Positions 17,194 to 24,907 of a DNA stretch of 64,000 bases are shown piece by piece. The stretch lies in NCBI RefSeq assembly GCF_900106805.1, contig NZ_FNNP01000010.1:1-64000 (forward strand), written 5' to 3'. The translations under genes and the position numbers were made by a program. The notes below the pieces were generated by a model. That model was not told the DNA's origin and did not search any database. It worked only from the letters and a program-made list of their open reading frames with translations. The DNA comes from Ruegeria halocynthiae (GTDB lineage Bacteria > Pseudomonadota > Alphaproteobacteria > Rhodobacterales > Rhodobacteraceae). Each line of letters begins with the position of its first letter. Position 1 is the stretch's first letter.

Positions 17194-17784
17194 ATGCCAA
17201 GACCCTCTCTGAAAGATCAAAGATCCCACGAGATTCTCGATGCCTACCTCACATGTGTAGCCCGCTTCGGGCTTGAAGGTGCGACACAAGAGCGGATTGC
17301 GGAAGAGGCTGGCGTCAAGCGTCCGCTCCTGCGCCATTACCTCGGAAACAAGGACGAGATGATAGCCGCACTGGCTGAACATACCTTGAATGGTTTCTCT
17401 GCCTCACTTGACGAACTGCACCAGGCGCTGCCGTCCAAGGCGACACCATCTGATCTTGTAGATGCGCTGTTTGCAGAGAATGGCGGCACCGACACTAGGT
17501 TAATGCTGGCTTATCAAGCTTTGGTGACTACGGTCACAGATCGCCCCGAGTTGCGGCAAGATCTGATGGACAGCCTTGAGGAATTCTATGACGTGGTCGA
17601 GTCAATCTTGCGACGCGCGGCCCCTTCAGCACTTGACGTACGCATTCGCGCGGTGACTCAGGGCATTTCAGCGATCTTTGTCAGCATGGACGCACTGTCA
17701 CCTTTGAACCCACCCGAAGCATGGCGCGCGGAATTGAAACTGGCGGCTTCTCTGCTGGCCTCCGTACTGGAGGCAAAGTCATGA
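17194..17784 (+). CDS. TetR-family transcriptional regulator of the Rieske operon
   Basis: A 196-residue one-component repressor. The N-terminal helix-turn-helix lies at about residues 25-47 (TQERIAEEAGVKRPLLRHYLGNKDEM), followed by a helical ligand-binding domain. ATG 17194 is preferred because GAGGAA precedes it and because the earlier starts fall inside a palindromic operator. Its stop overlaps the next gene by four bases, so it is the first gene of the oxygenase operon. Together with the two upstream palindromes this indicates autoregulation and ligand-released control of the operon. The inducer is presumably the oxygenase substrate (inference). Confidence 0.88.
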   Translation: MPRPSLKDQRSHEILDAYLTCVARFGLEGATQERIAEEAGVKRPLLRHYLGNKDEMIAALAEHTLNGFSASLDELHQALPSKATPSDLVDALFAENGGTDTRLMLAYQALVTTVTDRPELRQDLMDSLEEFYDVVESILRRAAPSALDVRIRAVTQGISAIFVSMDALSPLNPPEAWRAELKLAASLLASVLEAKS

Positions 17785-18044
17785 GTCCGACCAGAACCGT
17801 GAACTATGTCGCCCTGCCCATTTTGTTAGTGGCCACTGTGATAGGTCTTTATTGGGTCTGGGGCCTGCTCTTTGTCTGGTGGGTCATCCCAACGATCATG
17901 AATCGACAGGCCTTTCTAGTTTTTGAAGTCAATCGAGGCGACGACCCGGCCCTTTATTGGTCCATTGTTGCCCTATGGGCCGTTCTTGGCCTGATGATGA
18001 TCGCGGCCAGTATTTTCCCTCGATACGCAAACCTGCTTTCCTAA
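17781..18044 (+). CDS. Small two-helix membrane protein in the Rieske operon
   Basis: An 87-residue protein with two membrane segments (about residues 9-35 and 55-78) joined by a short polar loop. ATG 17781 overlaps the TetR stop (ATGA), and the Rieske gene follows within ten bases, so it is clearly co-transcribed. I do not recognise a family. It might anchor or help substrate entry for the oxygenase, but there is no direct evidence for that. Confidence 0.7.
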   Translation: MSPTRTVNYVALPILLVATVIGLYWVWGLLFVWWVIPTIMNRQAFLVFEVNRGDDPALYWSIVALWAVLGLMMIAASIFPRYANLLS

Positions 18045-18053
18045 GGTATCTTG

Positions 18054-19223
18054 ATGTCCAAAATGTACCACCACTTGCCTGCCGAAGCCTACACATCTCA
18101 GGACTGGTTCAATCGTGAGCAGCAGCATATCTTCTCGCGCACATGGCGATTTGCCGGGCTGGTAGAGGATATTCCTGCGCCGGGGCACTTCCTGTCGGTG
18201 CAGGCCGGGTTGAACAATCTGTTCATTGTCATGGGTCGGGACCACCGGCTGCGCGCCTTTCACAACATCTGCCGTCACCGGGGCACACAGCTGATCCGTG
18301 CAGTCGGCAAGACCCAAAAAGCACTGACATGCCCCTATCATGACTGGACTTACGATCTGGAAGGTAATCTGATCTCGGTTCCGGATGAGTCATCCGAATT
18401 CCCCGGCGGCGTCGATAAATCCTGTCTCGGCCTCAAGCCTGCAAGCGTAGACGTCTGGCGGGGCATGTTATTTGTTCACCCCAACCCGAATGCTCTTACT
18501 CTTGCTGAATGGTTCGGGGAAGTTGACCCATACCTTGGGCCACATAAGCCCGAGGACCTGATCGAATACACCGAAGGGAGGAGCAGCTACGAGATCAAGG
18601 CCAACTGGAAGATCGTCGTGGAAAACTACATCGACGTCTACCACCTGAGCCATCTGCATTCGAATACACTGCATATGTATGACCATGCCAAGGCCGAGTA
18701 TGGGTGGAAGGGACCACATTATCACTTCTGGGAGCCTCCCTCTGCAGCCTATGCCAAGGGCCATGAAGCCAACCTTCCGATGCCACGTACAATCGCTGAG
18801 CCTCATGTCGGCGCGTGGGTTCCAATGCTGTTTCCCGGCATTGGTATCGGAGCCAGTGAAGAAAGCTGGAACCTATTCATCATCACTCCTCTGGCGCCTG
18901 ATCTGACGCGGATCGAGAACCGCACCAAACTGGCCAACGCATCGGACTGGGCATTCCAAAAACAACAGTGGAAAAGCTGGGGATTCTGGAAAGATTTCGG
19001 CGGCCCAAAGTATCACGGGATTGATGTTACTGCTGAAGATGATCCGATGGCGTCGGGTGATTTCACATCCGAGGATATCTATGCCTGTGAACAACAGCAG
19101 AAATCTCTGAAAAGCCCTTACCTTGAGATCGGGCCGGCCGGGATTGGCGAAAGTCCGATTACTGAGCACCAGAAAGTGGTGCTGCATTTCATGCAAGACA
19201 ACTCAAGCCTCGGAGAGCAATGA
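18054..19223 (+). CDS. Rieske non-heme iron oxygenase, catalytic alpha subunit
   Basis: A 389-residue protein that hydroxylates or N/O-demethylates a small substrate using O2 and electrons from the reductase two genes downstream. Rieske ligands are Cys73-x-His75 (CRH) and Cys93-x2-His96 (CPYH). The mononuclear iron site is in NYIDVYHLSHLH with His197 and His202, and Asp194 as bridge to the neighbouring Rieske centre. No beta-subunit gene is present, so this is an alpha-only type. ATG 18054 has TAAGG seven bases upstream; the preceding TTG is not needed. The type fits the betaine/carnitine or aromatic-acid oxygenase groups; the substrate is not resolvable here. Confidence 0.87.
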   Translation: MSKMYHHLPAEAYTSQDWFNREQQHIFSRTWRFAGLVEDIPAPGHFLSVQAGLNNLFIVMGRDHRLRAFHNICRHRGTQLIRAVGKTQKALTCPYHDWTYDLEGNLISVPDESSEFPGGVDKSCLGLKPASVDVWRGMLFVHPNPNALTLAEWFGEVDPYLGPHKPEDLIEYTEGRSSYEIKANWKIVVENYIDVYHLSHLHSNTLHMYDHAKAEYGWKGPHYHFWEPPSAAYAKGHEANLPMPRTIAEPHVGAWVPMLFPGIGIGASEESWNLFIITPLAPDLTRIENRTKLANASDWAFQKQQWKSWGFWKDFGGPKYHGIDVTAEDDPMASGDFTSEDIYACEQQQKSLKSPYLEIGPAGIGESPITEHQKVVLHFMQDNSSLGEQ

Positions 19224-19696
19224 TGCGGCCGTTTCAAGCCATCCTGATCGGCGTTGCGCTTGCGTCCGCTCTGGTCCTGACGGTTCAGGCAGACGCTCCT
19301 GAAAACATTGCTGCGCGAATCCTGCAAGCACAGGGCGAACAAGGCTTGCTAGAGACCTGGCGCGATTGGCACCACGATGCAGAGCATAGGATCGTCATCA
19401 AGTATGGGGCGGGCCAACAAGAGGACGTCTTTATGTATCGTGTTTCGGAGAACACCGAATGGGATGCTTCTGAGATCGCGACGGCAATGGAGGGGTACCG
19501 GGAAACCAGTCGGTCTGCGCCCGAAGTATCATTGCGTACTGAAGATGGCGTGCCGCTTGTCACTGCCGTGTCCTACGTCGATTACGACTGGCACGGACAC
19601 ACTGGGAAAATGCGCCAAACGGATGAGTTTGTCTTTGCGCCCTATCTGGGCAGGACGGTGATCCGCTCATTGACCACAACCTACGATTACCGATGA
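19220..19696 (+). CDS. Exported protein of unknown function between oxygenase and reductase
   Basis: A 158-residue protein with an N-terminal signal peptide ending near VQADA (about residue 26), then a soluble domain rich in charged and aromatic residues, including DYDWHGHTGKM. Its start overlaps the Rieske stop and its stop overlaps the reductase start, so it is tightly built into the operon. A periplasmic protein inside an oxygenase operon is unusual; it might bind substrate or assist an exported step. No family recognised. ATG 19220 and ATG 19223 are equally possible, with GGAGAG just upstream. Confidence 0.75.
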   Translation: MMRPFQAILIGVALASALVLTVQADAPENIAARILQAQGEQGLLETWRDWHHDAEHRIVIKYGAGQQEDVFMYRVSENTEWDASEIATAMEGYRETSRSAPEVSLRTEDGVPLVTAVSYVDYDWHGHTGKMRQTDEFVFAPYLGRTVIRSLTTTYDYR

Positions 19697-20772
19697 CGGA
19701 ATACACGATGCAACGAAACTTTCACGCTCTGACCGTGTCAGAGATACGCAAAGATATCGATGGCGCGGCAACCAATATCATGTTTGATGTTCCGCCTGCG
19801 TTGAAAGATCTGTTTGAATGGACGTCCGGGCAACATCTGACGATCCGGCTCCGGATCAACGGCGAAGAGCACCGGCGCAGCTATACCATCTCGAACCCGC
19901 CGGGTTCAGCACTGCGCATCACACTCAAGCGCGTGAAAGGTGGGATCGTCTCAAACCATATAGGAGACACGCTGTCTGCTGGCGATACAGTCGACATCAT
20001 GCCTCCCTTTGGCCAATTCACCCTGATCCCCGGAAAGCTGAACCGCCGCACCCACTATTTCTACGGGGCAGGCAGCGGTATCACGCCTCTTTATGCGATG
20101 ATCAGATCGGTGTTGACCGAAGAACCACATTCTTCGGCGCATCTGGTCTTTGGCAATACAGATGCGAATAGCATCATGCTCCGCGATGAAATTGAACAGA
20201 TGCAGGCGCAATACCCACAGCGGTTCTCGGTAAGGCATGTCTTGTCTCGGCCCGCCCTTCTTAGTTGGTTTTTGCCTTGGCGGACCGGGCGGTTGAATGC
20301 AGAAGCCATTCAGGTGTCGATTTCTGAAACACCTCCAGTGGCGCAGGACACCCAATACTGGATTTGTGGTCCAGGCAAGATGAACTCTGATGTCCGCTCT
20401 GCACTGCTTGATCTGGACGTTCCAGATCAACGTATTCACATGGAAAGCTTTGGCGGGGATACCGAAAGCGATATGAGCGTATCGGGCGTAGAAGCAGAAG
20501 CCCGAATAGAACTGAATGGTGCAACGTTTGATGTTCCTGTCAGAGCCGGTGAAACCATACTCGATGCTGCCCGGTCAGCCGGTCTGAACCCACCGTTCAG
20601 TTGTCAGTCTGGAGTTTGTGGCGCTTGCGTGGCGCTCCTCCAGCAGGGCACTGTTCATATGCGAAACCGCATGGCACTTGAAGACGACGACATCTCAAAA
20701 GGCCTTATCCTGAGTTGTCAAAGTATCGCGACGCAAGACAAAATCTCAGTGCGATTTGAAAACAAATCTTAA
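19693..20772 (+). CDS. Rieske oxygenase reductase (flavin, NAD, 2Fe-2S)
   Basis: A 359-residue electron-transfer protein that passes electrons from NAD(P)H through flavin to a plant-type ferredoxin domain and on to the oxygenase. It has an N-terminal flavin domain with HRRSYTISNPP, an NAD domain with YGAGSGITPLYAMI, and a C-terminal 2Fe-2S domain with CQSGVCGACVALL and a fourth Cys in LSCQS. This order is that of GbcB/PaaE/HcaD-like reductases. It overlaps the gene before it by four bases. A strong partner for the Rieske protein. Confidence 0.9.
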   Translation: MTEYTMQRNFHALTVSEIRKDIDGAATNIMFDVPPALKDLFEWTSGQHLTIRLRINGEEHRRSYTISNPPGSALRITLKRVKGGIVSNHIGDTLSAGDTVDIMPPFGQFTLIPGKLNRRTHYFYGAGSGITPLYAMIRSVLTEEPHSSAHLVFGNTDANSIMLRDEIEQMQAQYPQRFSVRHVLSRPALLSWFLPWRTGRLNAEAIQVSISETPPVAQDTQYWICGPGKMNSDVRSALLDLDVPDQRIHMESFGGDTESDMSVSGVEAEARIELNGATFDVPVRAGETILDAARSAGLNPPFSCQSGVCGACVALLQQGTVHMRNRMALEDDDISKGLILSCQSIATQDKISVRFENKS

Positions 20773-20791
20773 CAGACCTTTCTTGCGTTAG

Positions 20792-21409
20792 TTGGTGCCA
20801 AGTATTCCACCAACCCGTTCTAATCTAGCGCGTCTGCTCCATCAGCCAACTCGGTCGAATGCGGATTGGCACATCACAACGTCGGATGAACCACTGCAGG
20901 CGCAACGTATCGTGCTTGCGGCCGGGGTCTGGTCGGCAAAATTGTTGAAACCGCTGGGGCTGACCATACCTTTGGTCGCCGAGCGCGGGTATCATGTCAA
21001 ATTCCCAATCCCGTCGTGCAGTCTGAACAATTCGGTCATGGATGTGGACGCAAAGGTAGTCGCAAGTTCCATGATCGGTGGGCTGCGGGTCTCGGGAACT
21101 GCCGAGATTGCGGACATAGACGCACCACAAGATCCGCAGAAGAAATCAATCCTGATTGCTCAGGCCAAGGCCATGATACCCGATCTCGATACGGCAGATG
21201 CGCGGTTCTGGATGGTTCGGCGCCCGTCTTTTCCGGACAGCCTGCCTGCCATCGGTGAGGTGGACGGCAAGCCAGGGCTCTACACGGCGTTTGGGCACTC
21301 TCACTATGGGTTGGTGATGGCCCCAAAAACCGGAGAGTTGGTGGTCGACCTCGTATCCGAGCGTTCCCTAAATGTCGATTTTCGTCAGTTTTCTTTGGCC
21401 AGATTCTAA
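20792..21409 (+). pseudogene. 5'-truncated D-amino-acid dehydrogenase (DadA/DAO family) remnant
   Basis: An open frame of about 205 codons that matches only the C-terminal half of FAD-dependent D-amino-acid dehydrogenases: IVLAAGVWSAKLLKPLGL, ERGYHVKFP, RRPSFPDSLPAIG and GHSHYGLVMAP. The N-terminal dinucleotide-binding GxGxxG fold (about 200 residues) is missing, and nothing in the 20 bases after the reductase supplies it. It is therefore unlikely to be active. The frame is undamaged, which suggests a fairly recent deletion that joined this fragment to the reductase end. Confidence 0.8.
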
Positions 21410-21423
21410 ACGCGCACACAAGA

Positions 21424-21645
21424 ATGGACACTGACCTGATCGAAGCTCTGCAGGCAGCGCGTGACCTGATAGCTGAGCATTCAGACATTCGCGCGTTGGT
21501 GTTGGAATGTACAGACTTGTCTCCCTATACCGCGCGGATACAGTCAGACCTTAAACTGCCAGTTTTCGACCTCACGATTTTGGCCCAGATGGCACATTCA
21601 GTATCCGCGCGCGGCACATATTCGGGTATTATGTCTTGGGACTGA
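21424..21645 (+). pseudogene. 5'-truncated Asp/Glu (hydantoin) racemase-family remnant
   Basis: A 73-codon frame resembling only the C-terminal third of Asp/Glu racemase-family proteins: RALVLECTDLSPYTARIQ with the second catalytic Cys, then LPVFDLTILAQMAH. Family members are about 220-250 residues and need two cysteines, so this is probably inactive. It starts 15 bases after the DadA-type remnant and precedes the exporter gene. Both remnants may record a former amino-acid racemisation/oxidation step in this locus. Confidence 0.65.
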
Positions 21646-21757
21646 CGGGATATGCAGATGCATGGTTTCAGACCCCGGCCAAACCGGATACATGCTGACA
21701 GGGTTCGTTCGACAATTCACGCGTGGTTTGCGCTGAACGTGCTGGTGGGAGTATGAC

Positions 21758-22486
21758 GTGTCATTGGATTTGTCCGTTCTGATATTAGCCGTTTGCCTGG
21801 GCGCGGTGCTCCAGGTTGGTGTCGGCATCGGGTTTAGCATTCTGGCCGGCCCTCCCATGATGATCCTGCTGGGGACAGCGACGGCGATCCCGGCACTCTT
21901 GCTGTTGAACACGATCGTTTCGGTGGTCGCCACGGATTGGCGGATATTGACCGTTGAACGGCAAACGATCACGAAAGGGGTTATCGGGTGTCTGGTTGGC
22001 GTCATGCTAGGACTTTCCATCTACCCCTGGCTCAGCGAAGCTTTCGTACTGGCGTTGACCGGAATCCTGTTGTTGATCGGCGTAGTTTCGACCCTTTTTC
22101 CGGTTCACACAAAACTAGGACCCATGGGGTTTATTACTGTCTCGGGGCTGTCAGGATTGGCGACCGTTTGGGCTGCCACACCCGGTCCTTTGATGGTCTT
22201 CGGTCTGATCGCAAAGGGCTACACCGCAAGAGAGGTTGCCATTCTTGTCCAGCCGATTGCATTGGTTGCGTATGGCACTGCGTTTCTATTGCACAGCCTG
22301 TCAAACTGGTCTTCGATCCCGCTTGGGGCGCAGCTGTGGTATCTAGCCACGATTGCAGCGGTCGGGGGCGTTCTGGGTCGCACTCTCCGGTCTTATCTGC
22401 CGCAGGCGATAGCCAAATCTGCCATCCGCGCAATTTCGCTCGTGGCCTGTTATGTTCTCTTGCAACGCGCCTACGCGGTGGCCTAA
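21758..22486 (+). CDS. TauE/SafE-family sulfite exporter-like membrane protein
   Basis: A 242-residue protein with about seven to eight membrane helices of the TauE/SafE (DUF81) family, for example the glycine-rich VGVGIGFSILAGPPMM segment. The start is GTG 21758, supported by GGTGGGAG about seven bases upstream. The next gene, 16 bases on, is a CuyA/DcyD-type PLP lyase. In roseobacters a TauE-like protein (CuyZ) beside cysteate sulfo-lyase is proposed to export the sulfite released from L-cysteate, so that is the best guess here. Confidence 0.82.
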   Translation: MSLDLSVLILAVCLGAVLQVGVGIGFSILAGPPMMILLGTATAIPALLLLNTIVSVVATDWRILTVERQTITKGVIGCLVGVMLGLSIYPWLSEAFVLALTGILLLIGVVSTLFPVHTKLGPMGFITVSGLSGLATVWAATPGPLMVFGLIAKGYTAREVAILVQPIALVAYGTAFLLHSLSNWSSIPLGAQLWYLATIAAVGGVLGRTLRSYLPQAIAKSAIRAISLVACYVLLQRAYAVA

Positions 22487-22502
22487 AATTAGTAGGTATC
22501 AG

Positions 22503-23513
22503 ATGACACAAAATGATTTGTTGACCGGCTTTCAAAGAACGCGCCTCATGTCCGGTGCAACGCCGTTGGAGCGGCTTGACCGGATGTCAGAGAAACTGGG
22601 AATCGACCTCTGGATCAAACGCGATGATCTGACCGGACTTGGGTTCGGAGGAAACAAGATCCGACAGCTGGAATTCTATTTCGGAGACGCGCAAGCACAG
22701 GGCGCCGACACCATTCTAATCACGGGGGCAGTTCAGTCTAACTTTGTACGTTCGGCGGCCGCGGTGGCAGCACGACTGGGCATGAAATCCGTCCTTCAGC
22801 TAGAGGAACGCGTCCCCGATATGGGGCCGGTTTATTATCAGTCCGGCAACGTACTGCTGGCCAGAATTCTGGGGGCCGAGCACATGAGTTATCCTGTCGG
22901 CGAAGATGAGGCAGGCGCAGATGCGGCCCTGCATACGCGCGCGGATGAACTGCGGGCTCAGGGGCACAAACCCTATGTCATTCATCTCGGGCTACATCAC
23001 CCTCCGCTTGGCGCACTCGGCTACGTCGCCGCCGGTCAGGAATTGTGCCAGCAGATGCAGAACTTTGATGCCGTTGTCGTACCATCTGGCAGCGGCGCGA
23101 CCCATGGTGGGCTGTTGACCGGGATCAGAGCCTCGAGCAGTTGCGCCCAGGTTTTCGGGATTTGCGTACGGAGAAGCAGCGAACTGCAGCTTGAACGCAT
23201 GAAAACCATCCTCCAAATGTTGTCTGATCTTTTACGCATCGACCCGGCTTTGGTAACCGCAGACATCAAGACCTGGGACGGGGCGCTGGCCCCGGGTTAT
23301 GGCAGAGTTGGACAAAAAACACAGTCGGCGCTTGAATTGATGGCGCGTGTCGAAGGTGTTTTCCTTGACCCAGTTTATACCGCCAAAACCTTTGCTGGCC
23401 TACTGGATCTGATACAGAAAGACCGCATCCAACCCGGCCAAAAGGTCGTGATGATACATACCGGAGGATTGCCTGCGCTGTTTGGATATCAGACAGAGTT
23501 GACCAGAACCTGA
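22503..23513 (+). CDS. L-cysteate sulfo-lyase / D-cysteine desulfhydrase family PLP enzyme
   Basis: A 336-residue tryptophan-synthase-beta-fold PLP enzyme of the ACC deaminase/DcyD group. The PLP lysine is Lys52 in GGNKIRQLE; the active-site block is GAVQSNFVRS, with Phe where DcyD and ACC deaminase usually have His (QSNHVR). Coupling to a TauE/SafE exporter favours CuyA (L-cysteate to pyruvate, ammonia and sulfite) over D-cysteine desulfhydrase, but the two cannot be told apart by eye with certainty. ATG 22503 has AGTAGG six bases upstream. It is convergent with the acyl-CoA-dehydrogenase-like gene, with a hairpin between them. Confidence 0.8.
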   Translation: MTQNDLLTGFQRTRLMSGATPLERLDRMSEKLGIDLWIKRDDLTGLGFGGNKIRQLEFYFGDAQAQGADTILITGAVQSNFVRSAAAVAARLGMKSVLQLEERVPDMGPVYYQSGNVLLARILGAEHMSYPVGEDEAGADAALHTRADELRAQGHKPYVIHLGLHHPPLGALGYVAAGQELCQQMQNFDAVVVPSGSGATHGGLLTGIRASSSCAQVFGICVRRSSELQLERMKTILQMLSDLLRIDPALVTADIKTWDGALAPGYGRVGQKTQSALELMARVEGVFLDPVYTAKTFAGLLDLIQKDRIQPGQKVVMIHTGGLPALFGYQTELTRT

Positions 23514-23541
23514 CACATGTTTGGGCTCGTGTGCGCCTGCT

Positions 23542-23565
23542 GGCCAACCGGGCACTTGGTTGGCC
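23542..23565. terminator. Hairpin between convergent lyase and ACAD-like genes
   Basis: A perfect 8-bp stem (GGCCAACC, 23542-23549; GGTTGGCC, 23558-23565) with an 8-base loop, placed in the 58-base gap between two convergent stops. It could work for both strands; there is a short T-rich run on the plus side. Confidence 0.5.
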
Positions 23566-23571
23566 TCGACT

Positions 23572-24792
23572 TTATTCCGCAGCCATGCTCTGATCGGCAG
23601 TGGCCAATCTCATATATCCATCTCGGGTTTGCGGACATTTGATGCCAAGCACTGAACCGGCTATCTGATTGCGCAACACCTGCGCTGTGCCGCCACCGAT
23701 TGTAAACATGCGAACATCCCGGAGCATGCGCTCTAGCGGCTCTCTGTCGCTGTATCCACGCGCGCCAAACATCTGAAGTGCATCATTCACGACTTTGATT
23801 GCGGTTTCAGACGCAAAAAGCTTCGCCCGCGCAGCCATCGTCATGTCAGGAAACGGCCTTCCGTTCGGGCTTTTCGAACACGCTGCTTCCTGAAGCAGCA
23901 GACGCGCTGCACGTAGGTTTGTGTCCATGTCCGCCACCATCCATTGCAGGCCTTGAAACTCGGCCAGAGGACGACCGAACTGCTCACGTTCCAGCAAATA
24001 CCGTTTGGCGTGGTCGAGGGCAGCCACCGCAACACCCATCGCGATTGTACCCGCCCCAACCCGCTGAGAATTGTAAGCTTCCATGAGATCCGCAAACCCA
24101 CGTTTGAAACCGGAGGGCGGCTTCAATAACCAACGTTCGTGAACTTCCAGATTGCTAAATCGCAGTTCCGCTTCGGGCATACCACAAATACCAAGCGTTT
24201 TCTCACGGCCGATGACTTCAAATCCGCAGGGCAGATCCCCGCTGGTCGGGTCGACGAATACAATGAACCCACCAATGCCAAGTTCTTCTCCTGCCTCATC
24301 AATCACGTGGGCAAAAACAAGGTGAAGCTTGGAAACTCCTCCACCCGTAATCCAATGCTTGTGCCCGTTCAGAACGTAGATGTCCCCCTGCCTTTGGGCC
24401 GTTGTCTTCATATCTGTCGCGGCACTGCCAGCATCGGGTTCGGTGATGCAAATCGCGGGCTTGTCTCCGGCCAGTACATGCTGGGCACAAAACGCTTTCT
24501 GCTCTTCGGTGCCATACGCCATCACGGCACTGATGCCGCCCATATTTGCCTCGACAACGATGCGCGCGGTTAACGCGCACGCCTTTGCGATTTCTTCCAC
24601 GACTTCAACAACATCCAGGAAGCTGGCCCCCTGCCCGCCCAGCGCCTTGGGGATTGTCATGCCCATGATGCCAGCATCTGCCAAGGCTGAAACGTTGCTC
24701 CAGCAATAGCTACGGGATTCATCCCAATGCGCGGCACGCTTTTCAAATTCCGAAGCCAACTCTTGGGCGGTGACAACAAGAGGATGAGTCAT
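23572..24792 (-). CDS. Acyl-CoA dehydrogenase-like flavoprotein lacking the catalytic glutamate
   Basis: A 406-residue member of the acyl-CoA dehydrogenase fold: CITEPDAGSAATD and HKHWITGGG flavin/substrate loops, REQFGRPLAEFQGLQ and the C-terminal QMFGARGY block. At the site of the usual catalytic Glu (YEGT in short-chain enzymes) it reads IGGGT, and at the alternative isovaleryl-type site it has Gln (NSQRVG). So neither known catalytic base is present, and a simple alpha,beta-dehydrogenation is doubtful. As I recall, the 3-sulfinopropionyl-CoA desulfinase of Advenella is such a base-less member with a substrate-binding Arg in the region of Arg77 here (TARIVVEANMG). Given the cysteate-type neighbours, a desulfinase-like function is possible. 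Divergent from the LysR gene. Confidence 0.82.
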   Translation of the reverse strand: MTHPLVVTAQELASEFEKRAAHWDESRSYCWSNVSALADAGIMGMTIPKALGGQGASFLDVVEVVEEIAKACALTARIVVEANMGGISAVMAYGTEEQKAFCAQHVLAGDKPAICITEPDAGSAATDMKTTAQRQGDIYVLNGHKHWITGGGVSKLHLVFAHVIDEAGEELGIGGFIVFVDPTSGDLPCGFEVIGREKTLGICGMPEAELRFSNLEVHERWLLKPPSGFKRGFADLMEAYNSQRVGAGTIAMGVAVAALDHAKRYLLEREQFGRPLAEFQGLQWMVADMDTNLRAARLLLQEAACSKSPNGRPFPDMTMAARAKLFASETAIKVVNDALQMFGARGYSDREPLERMLRDVRMFTIGGGTAQVLRNQIAGSVLGIKCPQTRDGYMRLATADQSMAAE

Positions 24793-24863
24793 TGTAATTT
24801 ACCTTGGTGTAGCGCGCTCACGGAAACGTGATTACCCAAAGATAACACGGCTTGTATTTCACA

Positions 24864-24893
24864 ACTATCAAATTAGTATCAACTATAAATCAA
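24864..24893. promoter_or_regulatory. Candidate LysR binding region with phased ATCAA repeats
   Basis: Three ATCAA direct repeats start at 24867, 24878 and 24889, spaced exactly 11 bp, so they lie on one face of the helix. They overlap a small inverted repeat ACTA-N6-TAGT (24864-24877). The site is just upstream of the LysR start and inside the divergent promoter region shared with the ACAD-like gene. Confidence 0.4.
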
Positions 24894-24907
24894 AGATTGC
24901 TGAAGTT

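Noticed and set aside
18143..18343. Short plus-strand frame inside the Rieske gene
   Set aside because: It lies wholly within the Rieske reading frame region in another frame and has no independent support.
22452..22502. Longer start of the CuyA-type lyase inside the exporter gene
   Set aside because: The extra 17 codons overlap the exporter end and have no family match; ATG 22503 has a ribosome site.
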